Positions 37,211 to 46,777 of a stretch of 64,000 nt of DNA are shown piece after piece (the first letter of the stretch is position 1; every line of letters begins with the position of its first letter). The stretch spans positions 62,001-126,000 of the forward strand of contig NZ_FOLO01000005.1 of assembly GCF_900112265.1 (NCBI RefSeq). Reading direction: 5' to 3'. This stretch comes from Pseudoalteromonas denitrificans DSM 6059. Its GTDB lineage: Bacteria > Pseudomonadota > Gammaproteobacteria > Enterobacterales > Alteromonadaceae. Position numbers and translations under genes: made by a program. A model generated the notes under the pieces. The model was not told where the DNA came from, made no database searches, and worked only from the letters and a program-made list of their open reading frames with translations.

Positions 37211-37717
37211 CTAAATTTTAACTTTATTATTATTATCACGGCTATTTCTAATGACGTCATCGCCTAATTTTATATTAGCTGACTTAGCCAATCTATCGTA
37301 TAAAACAACGTTGACGGTCGCAGCTAAATTCATACACCCCTGGGTAGGGATGTATATAACATCTTCACACCAAGATAGAACATCTTTATTAAGCGACCCA
37401 TCTTCAGGGCCAAAAATATAAAAAGCACTTTTAGGGTGAGTATAAGTTGTAAGCGGTTTAGCACCTTCTATTAACTCTATAGCGACAGGCGTTGCACCTA
37501 ATGGAATAATAGATTTTAAATCATCCGCAGCAATTAAAGGTATATCTTGATGTACTTTTTTTGTATCAGTAACAAACTTTTTTGCATGCTCGTATCTATT
37601 TCCAGTATAAAATACTGAATTGGCTCCATAACAACCTGCAGCTCTCATTACTGCGCCAACGTTGCTTGGGCTTTTAGGGTTAAACAAACCTAAACAAGCG
37701 AATCCATCTTTTTTCAT
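37211..37717 (-). CDS. TrmH-family (SPOUT) RNA methyltransferase
   Basis: The 168-residue product starts from the ATG at 37717; an upstream TTG extension to 37750 lacks a ribosome site. SPOUT motifs are LFNPKSPSNVGAVMRAAG (motif 1), YIFGPEDGSL (motif 2) and YIPTQGCMNLAATVNVVLYDR (motif 3 with the knot). It should methylate a ribose in tRNA or rRNA using SAM; the exact target is not readable. It is the third gene of a ycgL-ycgN-trmH-like operon, with about 40 bases between genes. Confidence 0.88.
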   Translation of the reverse strand: MKKDGFACLGLFNPKSPSNVGAVMRAAGCYGANSVFYTGNRYEHAKKFVTDTKKVHQDIPLIAADDLKSIIPLGATPVAIELIEGAKPLTTYTHPKSAFYIFGPEDGSLNKDVLSWCEDVIYIPTQGCMNLAATVNVVLYDRLAKSANIKLGDDVIRNSRDNNNKVKI

Positions 37718-37756
37718 TCTAATCTCTTCTTTTTTAATATTTGATAACAAAAATAA

Positions 37757-38266
37757 TTAATCACAATCGTGCAATGGCCACTGCGCAATGTAATTTTCAA
37801 ATTCTTCTAAATTAACTTCATTATCTTTTACAACTTTACCGACTACGCTAATATCAGCATCATGCATTGATTGCTTAGAACCTTTGTTTAATAATGGATG
37901 CCAACTTGCAAGCCCTCTGCCTTCATATAAACGTCGATAGCTACAGCTTTGAGGCATAAAAAAGATATCTCTGACATTTTCTTTTGTGAGTTGAACACAT
38001 GAAGGCACAAATTGAGTGCGTTTTTCGTATTCAGTGCAATAACAAGATTGTGTATCTAAATATTGACAAACAATATTTGTATAAATGAGCTCCTCCCCCT
38101 CTCTTAAAGAGTCCGTAGGTTCAAAATCGTCTTCAATATCACTATCAATGAAACTATTTAAGCAACATTTACCACAACCATCACAAATCGCTTCCCATTC
38201 AGCGTTATTCATTTGTTCTAATGATTTATTCTGCCAAAAATTAGGTGCTAATATATCTTTATTCAT
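37757..38266 (-). CDS. ycgN: YcgN family (UPF0260) cysteine-cluster protein
   Basis: The 169-residue product carries CDGCGKCCLN (about residues 27-36) followed by further cysteines (CQYLDTQSCYC, SCVQL, SC), the putative metal-binding cluster of the YkgJ/YcgN group. E. coli places ycgN beside ycgL and minC, and the same neighbours are here (the E. coli ycgM gene between them is absent). The cofactor and role are unknown. The start is the ATG at 38266, with an in-frame TTG 15 bases earlier. Confidence 0.88.
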   Translation of the reverse strand: MNKDILAPNFWQNKSLEQMNNAEWEAICDGCGKCCLNSFIDSDIEDDFEPTDSLREGEELIYTNIVCQYLDTQSCYCTEYEKRTQFVPSCVQLTKENVRDIFFMPQSCSYRRLYEGRGLASWHPLLNKGSKQSMHDADISVVGKVVKDNEVNLEEFENYIAQWPLHDCD

Positions 38267-38302
38267 ATTAAATATAATCAATATAACCCATCAACTTAAT
38301 GA

Positions 38303-38590
38303 TTAGTTACTTAAATTATTTGCCCCATTTTCATTTCTAAAAGTTTCTAGCATGTTTTCTACTGGAGGCGGTAACTGAAGGTAATACCCTTGCTCAGCTA
38401 AGCTGTGTTTTACTTTTTCAATATCAGATCCTGCTAACGTATCTCTAGTGGCTAGGTTTATTATCATGACAAAAACAGGTTTTGAAAAGGTATCTAATAA
38501 TGCCTGTGGTACTTTAGTAAAATCATCTCTTTTTTCAACAAAAAGATAGGTATCAGCTTTGCGGCTACTTTTATAGATAGCAGATAACAT
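38303..38590 (-). CDS. ycgL: YcgL family protein
   Basis: The 95-residue product has the YcgL signature: an opening MLSAIYKSSRKADTYLFVEK and YYLQLPPPVENML near the C-terminus. It is divergent from minC, as in E. coli. The function is unknown; co-occurrence with min genes is conserved in gammaproteobacteria. It is probably the first gene of a three-gene operon with ycgN and the TrmH-like gene. Confidence 0.9.
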   Translation of the reverse strand: MLSAIYKSSRKADTYLFVEKRDDFTKVPQALLDTFSKPVFVMIINLATRDTLAGSDIEKVKHSLAEQGYYLQLPPPVENMLETFRNENGANNLSN

Positions 38591-38700
38591 TTGGTGCCTT
38601 TAGAACTTGCTTAACAGTGACGCACACTATACCATGACAGAACAAGAAAGTGAGGCATTTTGCACTCAAAACGCCGATAAAGAATAATTATAAAACGCCT

Positions 38701-39414
38701 ATGTCAGAACAAATTTTTGAACTTAAAGGGAATCTTTTCACATTATCTGTTTTAAACTTGTATAAAAACGACATACAAGAATTAAGTAAACAGCTAGACG
38801 AAAAAATATCTCAGGCACCAAAGTTTTTTTACGGTGCACCTATAGTGATCAATCTGAAATTTATTTCAGATCAAAAAGTCAATTTTGCAGAGCTAAAGCA
38901 AGTACTAGTTGCATTGCAATTAAACCCTGTTGGTGTTTGTAATGGAAGTGACACTCAAAACGCCTCTGCAAAAGAGAATATGTTATCTGTTTTAAATTAT
39001 TCTCAAGACGTCAAACCTAAGGTAGCAAAAGTAGCAAACTCAGCATTAAATACTTCAATAATAGAAAAAGAAGTATATTTACCCGCGCAAGTTATTCAAG
39101 GTACAGTAAGATCAGGGCAACAAGTATATGCAAAAGATCGTGATATAATTGTACTTGGTGCCGTAAGTCATGGTGCAGAGGTAATTGCCGATGGCAATAT
39201 ACATATTTATGGAGCGCTTCGTGGTCGTGCTATCGCTGGTGCAAAAGGTAATATTCAAGCACAAATTTTTTGCCAAAAACTAGAAGCTGAATTAGTTTCT
39301 ATTGATGGTAATTATTGGATCAGCGACTCACTGCAAGGTGATTTATGGGGCCAAGCAGCCGCAATTCAATACAAAGATGATTCATTAGAAATTACAGCAT
39401 TGGTTAAAGGATAA
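38701..39414 (+). CDS. minC: septum site-determining protein MinC
   Basis: The product has 237 residues from the ATG at 38701; an in-frame GTG at 38650 would add 17 residues without support. An N-terminal FtsZ-inhibiting domain (about residues 1-100) is followed by a variable linker. The C-terminal beta-helix domain (about 130-237) is seen in GTVRSGQQVYAKDRDIIVLGAVSHGAEVIADG and HIYGALRGRAIAG. It blocks FtsZ assembly at the poles when recruited by MinD. It is the first gene of minCDE with only 5 bases to minD. Confidence 0.95.
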   Translation: MSEQIFELKGNLFTLSVLNLYKNDIQELSKQLDEKISQAPKFFYGAPIVINLKFISDQKVNFAELKQVLVALQLNPVGVCNGSDTQNASAKENMLSVLNYSQDVKPKVAKVANSALNTSIIEKEVYLPAQVIQGTVRSGQQVYAKDRDIIVLGAVSHGAEVIADGNIHIYGALRGRAIAGAKGNIQAQIFCQKLEAELVSIDGNYWISDSLQGDLWGQAAAIQYKDDSLEITALVKG

Positions 39415-39419
39415 TTATC

Positions 39420-40229
39420 ATGGCAAAAGTGATCGTTGTTACATCAGGAAAAGGCGGTGTTGGTAAAACAACATCAAGCGCAGCTATTGGAACAGGTTTA
39501 GCGGTAAAAGGCTATAAAACCGTCATTGTTGATTTTGATATTGGTCTGAGAAATCTTGATTTAATTATGGGTTGTGAACGACGAGTTGTATATGACTTTG
39601 TTAATGTCATTAATGGCGAATCAAACCTGAATCAAGCTTTAATAAAAGATAAAAGAGTCGAAAAACTATTTATTTTGCCTGCATCTCAAACACGTGATAA
39701 AGACGCTTTAACCAAAGAAGGTGTTGAACGTGTTTTAAATGAGTTGAAACAAGAGTTTGACTTTATAATTTGTGACTCCCCAGCTGGTATAGAAGCTGGT
39801 GCTATGATGGCACTTTACTTTGCTGATGAAGCAATCGTAACAACAAACCCTGAAGTATCATCAGTACGTGATTCAGACCGTATTTTAGGTATTTTACATA
39901 GTAAATCTAAACGTGCAGAAGAAGGTTTAGACGGTGTAAAAGAACATCTCTTATTAACCAGATACAACCCTGAACGTGTTGAAAAGGGAGAAATGCTGTC
40001 TGTTGAGGATGTTCAAGATATTCTTGCCATAGATTTATTAGGTGTGATCCCTGAATCACCATCAGTATTAAGTGCTTCTAATTCTGGTCAGCCTGTTATT
40101 TTAGATATAGACTCTGACGCAGGAAAAGCTTATCAAGATACCATTGATAGGCTATTAGGAGAAGAAATTGATTATCGTTTTTTACAGGTACGTAAAAAAG
40201 GTATTCTTAAACGGATTTTCGGAGGTTAA
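39420..40229 (+). CDS. minD: septum site-determining ATPase MinD
   Basis: The 269-residue product has the deviant Walker [15 protein letters not shown] (about residues 8-21), switch [14 protein letters not shown], Walker [10 protein letters not shown] and a C-terminal amphipathic membrane-targeting helix ([12 protein letters not shown]). It cycles on and off the membrane with MinE and carries MinC. The ribosome site aagga stands 8 bases before the ATG. The strong likeness to ParA is expected, as both belong to the same ATPase class. Confidence 0.98.
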   Translation: MAKVIVVTSGKGGVGKTTSSAAIGTGLAVKGYKTVIVDFDIGLRNLDLIMGCERRVVYDFVNVINGESNLNQALIKDKRVEKLFILPASQTRDKDALTKEGVERVLNELKQEFDFIICDSPAGIEAGAMMALYFADEAIVTTNPEVSSVRDSDRILGILHSKSKRAEEGLDGVKEHLLLTRYNPERVEKGEMLSVEDVQDILAIDLLGVIPESPSVLSASNSGQPVILDIDSDAGKAYQDTIDRLLGEEIDYRFLQVRKKGILKRIFGG

Positions 40230-40230
40230 C

Positions 40231-40488
40231 ATGTCATTACTTAGCTATTTTCGCTCACCAAAAACAAAAACTGCATCATTGGCAAAAGAGCGCTTACAAA
40301 TAATAGTTGCCCATGAAAGGTCTCAACGTGGTACACCTGACTACCTTCCACAGTTAAAACAAGATATTTTAGAAGTAATTCGAAAGTATGTGGAAATTTC
40401 ATCCGATCAAGTCTCTGTTCAACTTGAACAAAACGAAGATGATTTGGCAGTATTAGAATTAAATGTAACATTGCCTGACGAAAAATAA
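40231..40488 (+). CDS. minE: cell division topological specificity factor MinE
   Basis: The product has 85 residues from the ATG at 40231, which has a strong ribosome site (ggagg) and follows the minD stop by one base. The N-terminal helix [23 protein letters not shown]... stimulates MinD, and the rest is the dimerising beta fold ([18 protein letters not shown]). It completes the oscillator. A terminator follows at 40500. Confidence 0.97.
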   Translation: MSLLSYFRSPKTKTASLAKERLQIIVAHERSQRGTPDYLPQLKQDILEVIRKYVEISSDQVSVQLEQNEDDLAVLELNVTLPDEK

Positions 40489-40499
40489 TACTTTGTTTG

Positions 40500-40524
40500 A
40501 AAAGGGCTTAAACTAAGCCCTTTT
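40500..40524. terminator. bidirectional terminator between minE and rnd
   Basis: Hairpin aaagggctta / taagcccttt with loop aac and T-rich flank on both strands. Confidence 0.9.
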
Positions 40525-40545
40525 AATTATTTTAAAGTAACAAGT

Positions 40546-41688
40546 TTATTCCCATTCTTTTATTTTTCCTTTTAATAGTTTATACCGCCAACAGCTTAAT
40601 AAATCAGGTATCAGCTTGTTCTTTTTCTGATCTTTTTCATATTTCCAGCTCCAGCTTATCAGTTGATTTATCTGCTTTTTACTTGAAAGTGCTTCAATAG
40701 GAATGTCATTTAATTTTGCTATACCGTCAATTTTTTGCTTTAGTAATTTAACCTCATTTTTATAACTGGGGAAATCAACTAAACGGATAATTTTTTCAGG
40801 ATTTTGTTCGGGTAATAAAGAACCAGCATCACTAATACATGCTAAAATTTCTTTACCAGATTTATTAACTTCCATTGCTTCTATGCCTGGCAGTTTTCTT
40901 AAGGCAGTTAAACTATTTGGCTTATATTTTGCGATTTCAATCATATTATGTTCTTTAAGAATAAAACCTAAAGCCAAGTTTTTCATTTTTGCTTTTTCAC
41001 GACGCCAGATTGCTAGTTTTTTCAACACCCCTAAATCTGATGAATTAAGTTGCCATGCATTTTTAATTTCTAAATATAAATTCTCATCGGGGATCTGATA
41101 TTGGCGTTTTTTTGCCATTAAAGCACTTTCACTTAACACTATATCTAACCATTCTTTTTCATCGATAAGTTTTTTAACAATTTCAAAACAAGGCAATAAA
41201 AAGATCACATCACCCGCAGCGTAATCTAGTTGTTTTTGTGTAAGTGGTCTTTGCAACCAGTTTGTTCTTGATTCGCTTTTATCTATTTCTTGGCATAATA
41301 ATTTATTAACCATCATGGCAAAACCGACACTATTCCCAAAGCCCAATAACGTCATTGCAAACTGCGTATCAAATAAAGGTGCAGGAATGCAATCACCGTG
41401 TTTCATAAAGACTTCTAAATCTTCAGAGGGGGAATGTAAAACTTTAAGTATCGATGTGTCTTTAAGGATATTCCAAAATTGAGTCAGGTCTAATTCACAA
41501 CAAGGGTCAATCAAAGCCAAGTGTTTACCGTCAAACACTTGGATCAAAGCGAGTTCTGGATATAAAGTTCGTCTGCGCATAAATTCTGTATCAATCGCTA
41601 GAATAGGACTTTCTTTGATTAACTGAATATAAGCATCTAATTGTTCTTGAGTTTTTATATACTCATTTTCTAAGCATAGAGAATGCAA
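40546..41688 (-). CDS. rnd: ribonuclease D
   Basis: The product has 380 residues. The DEDD exonuclease domain is seen in AIDTEFMRRRT (about residues 32-42), a middle Asp (PLFDTQFA) and LDYAAGDV (about 153, the Tyr-Asp of DEDDy), followed by HRDC-like repeats in the C-terminal half. It trims 3' ends of tRNA and other small RNAs. The TTG start has agga 7 bases upstream and no nearby alternative. Gene order fadD-rnd is as in E. coli, and minE next to rnd is kept in relatives such as Shewanella as I recall. Confidence 0.95.
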   Translation of the reverse strand: MHSLCLENEYIKTQEQLDAYIQLIKESPILAIDTEFMRRRTLYPELALIQVFDGKHLALIDPCCELDLTQFWNILKDTSILKVLHSPSEDLEVFMKHGDCIPAPLFDTQFAMTLLGFGNSVGFAMMVNKLLCQEIDKSESRTNWLQRPLTQKQLDYAAGDVIFLLPCFEIVKKLIDEKEWLDIVLSESALMAKKRQYQIPDENLYLEIKNAWQLNSSDLGVLKKLAIWRREKAKMKNLALGFILKEHNMIEIAKYKPNSLTALRKLPGIEAMEVNKSGKEILACISDAGSLLPEQNPEKIIRLVDFPSYKNEVKLLKQKIDGIAKLNDIPIEALSSKKQINQLISWSWKYEKDQKKNKLIPDLLSCWRYKLLKGKIKEWE

Positions 41689-41712
41689 GTGCGTATCCTG
41701 ATATTTTGATAT

Positions 41713-41736
41713 AAAAAAACCGGCATAGCCGGTTTT
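41713..41736 (-). terminator. intrinsic terminator after fadD
   Basis: Hairpin aaaaccggc / gccggtttt with loop ata, ending in Ts on the minus strand, before rnd. Confidence 0.85.
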
Positions 41737-41749
41737 ATAAAAATAAAAA

Positions 41750-43411
41750 TTAACTGGCTTCTTTAAGAGCTCTCCGTAAGATTTTTCCTACATTTGTTTT
41801 TGGTAGTTCATCTTTGAACTCTACAAATTTAGGCACCTTATAATTTGTTAAATTTTTACGGCAATGGTTTATTATATCTTTTTCTGTTAACAATGGGTCT
41901 TTTTTAACAACAAATATTTTAACTTGCTCACCACTAACATCATGTGGTACACCAACGGCGGCCACTTCTAATATACCCTCATGCATAGCGACTACTTCTT
42001 CAACTTCATTAGGAAATACATTAAAGCCAGAAACAATTATCATATCTTTTTTACGGTCAACAATAAAAAAGAAACCTTCTTCATCACATTTTGCAACATC
42101 TCCTGTTGCAAACCATCCATCACTCATGCAGTTTTGAGTTTCATCTTTTCGATTATAGTAACCTTTCATAACCTGAGGTCCTTTAACCCATAACTCTCCA
42201 GACTCACCAACAGGCATGTCCTGACCATCTTCTCCAACGATTCGTAATAAAGTACTTGGCGCAGGTAAACCGATTGAACCGTTATAGCCATCTAAATCAT
42301 AGGGACTAATGGTGACTAAAGGTGCACACTCTGTTAAGCCGTAACCCTCCATTAGTTTACTATTCGTTATTTTTTGCCAGCGTTCTGCTACTGGACGTTG
42401 AACAGCCATACCGCCACCAAGAGAAAACTTCAAAGAACTAAAATCTAATTCATTAAATCCAGGCGTATTGAGTAAACCATTAAACAATGTATTCACTCCT
42501 GTAATCGCTGTAAATTTATTATTTGATAAATCTTTAACAAAAGCTTTCATATCACGGGGGTTAGTGATCAATAAATTTAACCCACCATACTTCATAAAAG
42601 TTAGACAGTTAGCCGTTAACGCAAAAATATGATAAAGCGGCAATGCAGTAACAACAACTTCCTTACCTTTTACAAGTATTTTATCCAGGCAACCTGACAC
42701 TTGTTCTAGGTTAGAAACCATATTACCATGGGTTAGCATTGCACCTTTAGAGACACCTGTTGTACCTCCCGTATATTGTAAAAAAGCCAAGTCATCATGT
42801 AATAAATGTGGTCTTTTATAATCATGCTCTTTACCTTGTGAAAGAACATCATTAAATGCGATAGTATTTGGCAAATTAAATGCTGGTACCATTTTTTTGA
42901 CACGTTTTACAACAAAATTAACAATATGTTTTTTTAAGCCGCCAGATAAATCACCTACTTGAGTCAATACAATATTGTTTATATCTGTTTGTGGCAGTGC
43001 TTGTTCTAATGTGCGGGCAAAATTTTGTAATAATATAATTGTTTTAGTTTCTGAATCTTTTAGCTGATGTGCTAACTCTCGAACTGTATATAAAGGGTTT
43101 ACATTTACAACAACGCAACCAGCCCTTAATACGCCTAAAATAGTAATTGGCGTTTGCAACAAGTTAGGCATCATAACTGCAACTTTGTCGCCTTTTTTAA
43201 GACCTAAATTATTTTGTAGATAAGAGGCAAATTTTTTGGTGGCAATATCAATTTCTTTATAAGTTAATTGATTTCCCATATTTGAAAATGCAGGCAATTC
43301 AGAATAATCAGAAAAACTTTTTTCGAACACTTCAAGCAGTGAGTCATAGTGATTTGGATCTATTTCTTCAGGCATGCCTTCTGGATACCTTTTTAGCCAG
43401 ATTTTTTCCAC
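41750..43411 (-). CDS. fadD: long-chain fatty-acid-CoA ligase
   Basis: The product has 553 residues, near the E. coli FadD length. The AMP-binding motif YTGGTTGVSKGAMLTH (about residues 213-228), the later MEGYGLTECAPLV and the C-terminal GWFATGDVAKCDEEGFFFIVDR identify it. It activates fatty acids to acyl-CoA for beta-oxidation or phospholipid synthesis at the inner membrane. The GTG start has aggag 8 bases upstream. It has its own terminator before rnd. Confidence 0.95.
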   Translation of the reverse strand: MEKIWLKRYPEGMPEEIDPNHYDSLLEVFEKSFSDYSELPAFSNMGNQLTYKEIDIATKKFASYLQNNLGLKKGDKVAVMMPNLLQTPITILGVLRAGCVVVNVNPLYTVRELAHQLKDSETKTIILLQNFARTLEQALPQTDINNIVLTQVGDLSGGLKKHIVNFVVKRVKKMVPAFNLPNTIAFNDVLSQGKEHDYKRPHLLHDDLAFLQYTGGTTGVSKGAMLTHGNMVSNLEQVSGCLDKILVKGKEVVVTALPLYHIFALTANCLTFMKYGGLNLLITNPRDMKAFVKDLSNNKFTAITGVNTLFNGLLNTPGFNELDFSSLKFSLGGGMAVQRPVAERWQKITNSKLMEGYGLTECAPLVTISPYDLDGYNGSIGLPAPSTLLRIVGEDGQDMPVGESGELWVKGPQVMKGYYNRKDETQNCMSDGWFATGDVAKCDEEGFFFIVDRKKDMIIVSGFNVFPNEVEEVVAMHEGILEVAAVGVPHDVSGEQVKIFVVKKDPLLTEKDIINHCRKNLTNYKVPKFVEFKDELPKTNVGKILRRALKEAS

Positions 43412-43606
43412 TTGTTTCTCCTGTTTTTATATTTATTTTTATGAATAGCAAAGAATTAAATTCTATTAAATCGCTATATTTATTAGGTATTATCTTAAAC
43501 TTTAATTCAACTAAGGTTATTTAACAACTGAGTATTTACTCTAACCGAACGCTTATCATCACACATTTAAAATAAAGTTACAAATATCAGCTAAATATTT
43601 CATTAA

Positions 43607-44491
43607 TTATGCAATAAAAGACGATAATAATTTTGCAACTTCTTGAGGATTTTGTATATGACAATGATGGCCACCAGCAACTTCTCTAATTTTTAAGTTC
43701 CTGTAATGATGAGCATAAATATCCACGGCTTGTTTTATTTGTTTCATTCCCGTTTTACCCAATACAACTAAAACTGGTGACTTGATATTCTTACAGACAG
43801 TCACAATTTGCGCTTCATTAAAACGAAAACCAGAATGTTGTTTTAATTTTGGATCAATTGTTAATTTTACACCTTGCTCAGTGACGGTTGCATTTCTTTT
43901 CATTAATAATTTACATTCTTCGTAATTTAGGTCACTCACAGCCATTCTCGCTTTAACCAAAGTATCAAAGTTTTGATAATATTTAGCATTGTTTTGTTTT
44001 ATATTTTTCGTGTTTTTTTTACGATGTAAAATAGCATTTCTAAGTTGTTGAACAACTTCATTTTCATGAGTGGATATCAGCCCAATTCCTTCTATTAATG
44101 TGACAGATAAAACAAGTTCAGGAAAACAAGCCGAAAATAAACTTGCGGCCATTGCGCCCATAGAGTGGCCTACTATGTGCACAGGCTCATCATATTGAGT
44201 AGTGATCACTTGGTAAATATCATCAATATAATCAACAAAATAATAATGACAATCATTACTTCGCCACTCAGATAATCCATGACCTGGAAAATCAAACGCT
44301 AACCAATTATATTCTTCCATTAATGTGATTAAGTTTAAAAAGCTTGCACAATTATCTTGCCAACCATGAAAAGCAACAATATTCTTTTTTAATTTACCTT
44401 CGTCAGAATCATAGTTTTGAATACCTGCTAATCTAGGTCCTGATGTTTTAATAGAGACATCTCTTAAAGCATTATTTTTATTTGGAACCAT
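43607..44491 (-). CDS. alpha/beta hydrolase
   Basis: The 294-residue product is a cytosolic alpha/beta hydrolase. It has the oxyanion-hole segment VAFHGWQDNCASF, the nucleophile elbow HIVGHSMGAMAA (Ser about residue 110) and the catalytic His in EVAGGHHCHIQNP near the C-terminus. The substrate is unknown; esters and lipase-like activity are possible. It is divergent from the phosphatase gene. I see no operon partner. Confidence 0.88.
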   Translation of the reverse strand: MVPNKNNALRDVSIKTSGPRLAGIQNYDSDEGKLKKNIVAFHGWQDNCASFLNLITLMEEYNWLAFDFPGHGLSEWRSNDCHYYFVDYIDDIYQVITTQYDEPVHIVGHSMGAMAASLFSACFPELVLSVTLIEGIGLISTHENEVVQQLRNAILHRKKNTKNIKQNNAKYYQNFDTLVKARMAVSDLNYEECKLLMKRNATVTEQGVKLTIDPKLKQHSGFRFNEAQIVTVCKNIKSPVLVVLGKTGMKQIKQAVDIYAHHYRNLKIREVAGGHHCHIQNPQEVAKLLSSFIA

Positions 44492-44602
44492 GAGAAATTC
44501 TCTTTAAAGTTATAATAAACAATATATTTTATCGCAACACAGTACCATTGCGCATTTATTTCTGGTATTTAATAACTATATAAATATATTTTGATCAAAA
44601 AA

Positions 44603-45904
44603 ATGAAAAAAACTCTAATTTCAATGACATTTGCCCTTTTATCCCATTGTGCCTTCGCACAAACAGAGACTATTTCAACTCCCCCTAAAAACATCATATT
44701 TATGATAGGCGATGGGATGGGTCCTGCTTATACCACAGCATTTCGCTATTTTAATGATAATTTACAAACAAAAGAAATTGAGTCAACAGTTTTTGATACA
44801 ATTTTAACTGGCATGTCTCGTACTTATCCAGATGATGATACTTATGTGACAGATAGTGCAGCAGGAGCAACAGCACTCAGTAGTGGTCATAAAACTTATA
44901 ATGGTGCCATTGCTGTTGATAATGATAAATCACCAACAAAAACGATGCTAGAAATAGCCAAAGAAAAAAACATGATTACTGCATTAATCGCAACTTCTCA
45001 AATAAATCATGCAACACCAGCAAGTTTTGCTTCACATAATGAATACCGTCGAAATTATAATGAAATAGCTGATGATTACATTGATAATAAAATAAATGGC
45101 AAATTACCTGTAGACTTACTTTTTGGAGGTGGTACAGATTATTTTAAACGAAGCGATAGAAATTTAATAAATGAATTTATTAAAAGTGGTTACCAGTATA
45201 CAGAATCTCTTAAAGATTTAGATTTGATTACTCAGCTTCCAGCGATTGGGTTGTTTGCTAAAATAGGTTTGCCATATGTAATAGACTCAAAGACCAAACA
45301 TTTAGAAAAAATGACAACAAAAGCTTTTTCTTTATTAGAAAACAACTCAAGGAATGGCTTTTTCATCATGATAGAAGGAAGCCAAATAGATTGGTGTGGG
45401 CATAATAATGATATTTCATGCGCCATGGCCGAAATGAATGACTTTGCAAATTCAATATCAATTGCCAAAAAATATGTAGATAAGCATCCAGATACCCTAC
45501 TCGTTGTAACAGCGGATCATTCTACTGGCGGACTTACTCTTGGGGCAAATGGGTTATACAAATGGGAAACTCAAATAATCAAAGATTTAAATGTAAGCGC
45601 AAAGCAACTCAGTGATAACCTTTTTGAGTCTTCAAATCTTGAATCTATATGGAAAAATCATTCAAAAATAAAACTAACAGTCGAAAATTTAAAAGCACTT
45701 AATATTGCCAAAGCTAAAAATAAAGAAGCCTTATTTTTAGCCGTTAAGAAAATAATAAATGATTTAAGCTATACAGGTTGGACTACAGATGGACATACAG
45801 CCGTTGATGTGCAAATTTTTGCGTATGGCCAAGGTTCTAAGTTATTTCACGGCAGCATGAATAATACTGACATCGCGAAACAACTTATCAATATAATTCA
45901 GTAA
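44603..45904 (+). CDS. periplasmic alkaline phosphatase (PhoA family)
   Basis: The product has 433 residues from the ATG at 44603. The signal peptide MKKTLISMTFALLSHCAFA is cleaved near residue 19. The metal-site motif IIFMIGDGMG opens the domain, the nucleophile Ser lies in YVTDSAAGATALSSG, and further metal ligands appear in EGSQIDWCGHNND, TADHSTGGLT and GWTTDGHTA. It should release phosphate from monoesters. I see no Pho box upstream. An in-frame TTG at 44591 is less likely as a start. Confidence 0.92.
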   Translation: MKKTLISMTFALLSHCAFAQTETISTPPKNIIFMIGDGMGPAYTTAFRYFNDNLQTKEIESTVFDTILTGMSRTYPDDDTYVTDSAAGATALSSGHKTYNGAIAVDNDKSPTKTMLEIAKEKNMITALIATSQINHATPASFASHNEYRRNYNEIADDYIDNKINGKLPVDLLFGGGTDYFKRSDRNLINEFIKSGYQYTESLKDLDLITQLPAIGLFAKIGLPYVIDSKTKHLEKMTTKAFSLLENNSRNGFFIMIEGSQIDWCGHNNDISCAMAEMNDFANSISIAKKYVDKHPDTLLVVTADHSTGGLTLGANGLYKWETQIIKDLNVSAKQLSDNLFESSNLESIWKNHSKIKLTVENLKALNIAKAKNKEALFLAVKKIINDLSYTGWTTDGHTAVDVQIFAYGQGSKLFHGSMNNTDIAKQLINIIQ

Positions 45905-45923
45905 CCCTAACTAACAGCTTGCC

Positions 45924-45956
45924 AAAATGGCTTGGTATTTACTTCAAGCCATTTTT
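45924..45956. terminator. bidirectional terminator after the alkaline phosphatase gene
   Basis: Hairpin aaaatggcttg / caagccattttt. It overlaps the end of the convergent methyltransferase gene. Confidence 0.8.
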
Positions 45957-46694
45957 AATTGACTCTCTCATACCCACTCCTTTTACCGCAGGAGCAAATT
46001 GTGGTGGCCTGGCATGCCATTTAGGTTTTATTGGGGTCAATGGTGAAACACGTTTGCGTGCAACTATCATATAAACACTGCCAATAGGTTTGAAATATTG
46101 CTGGCAAAAATCTTTCCAAGGCTCAAATCGTGATAACCTGCTCCCTCTAGCGAGTGATGAATATATAAATTTTTCATCATTTATTATTTCAAAGCCCAGT
46201 AAATTTAACCAATCTTTAACCCTTGCAGGTGTAAAAAAACGACCACTCCACGGCAATTTTTGCCTACTAAATGGAAGTAACCTTGCTAAACCACAAAAGC
46301 TAAAAGGATTAAAACCGGTCAAGATAATATATCCTCCAGGCAATAGAACCCTTTGTGTTTCTCTTAAAATATGATGTGGGTCACTATAGTATTCTAAACA
46401 ATGACTTAATAAACACCCATCAACTGAATGTTCAGCAAAAGGTAATTCATCAATTTCAGCCAATACTCCCGCGCGATTACATTCAGGTGCAACACAGATC
46501 TGATGTTTAATACAGCATGCTTGAGTATCAAGCTGACCACTTAAGTCGCCCAGTTTTAAAAAATGATAGCCAAAAATACGAGGTAACCATTTTGAAATTT
46601 TTTGTTCTATTTCATTTTGTAAATGATCTCCGTGAGGAAACTCCTGCCAACTTTGCGGTTTTGGTGCATATTGAAAACTCAGTGCTGGTTTCAA
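45939..46694 (-). CDS. class I SAM-dependent methyltransferase (YafS-like)
   Basis: The 251-residue product has the methyltransferase core in the segments LAEIDELPFAEHSVDGCLLSH and LRETQRVLLPGGYIILTGFNP. It is divergent from gloB and close to mltD, the same arrangement as E. coli yafS-gloB-mltD, which supports the family name. The substrate is unknown. Confidence 0.82.
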   Translation of the reverse strand: MKPALSFQYAPKPQSWQEFPHGDHLQNEIEQKISKWLPRIFGYHFLKLGDLSGQLDTQACCIKHQICVAPECNRAGVLAEIDELPFAEHSVDGCLLSHCLEYYSDPHHILRETQRVLLPGGYIILTGFNPFSFCGLARLLPFSRQKLPWSGRFFTPARVKDWLNLLGFEIINDEKFIYSSLARGSRLSRFEPWKDFCQQYFKPIGSVYMIVARKRVSPLTPIKPKWHARPPQFAPAVKGVGMRESIKNGLK

Positions 46695-46777
46695 TTAGAG
46701 ATCCCCTATGGTTTTTAATCTACATAATCTGATATATTAATATAATTAAAGCATTACTCAATGAAAAGTAATAAGTC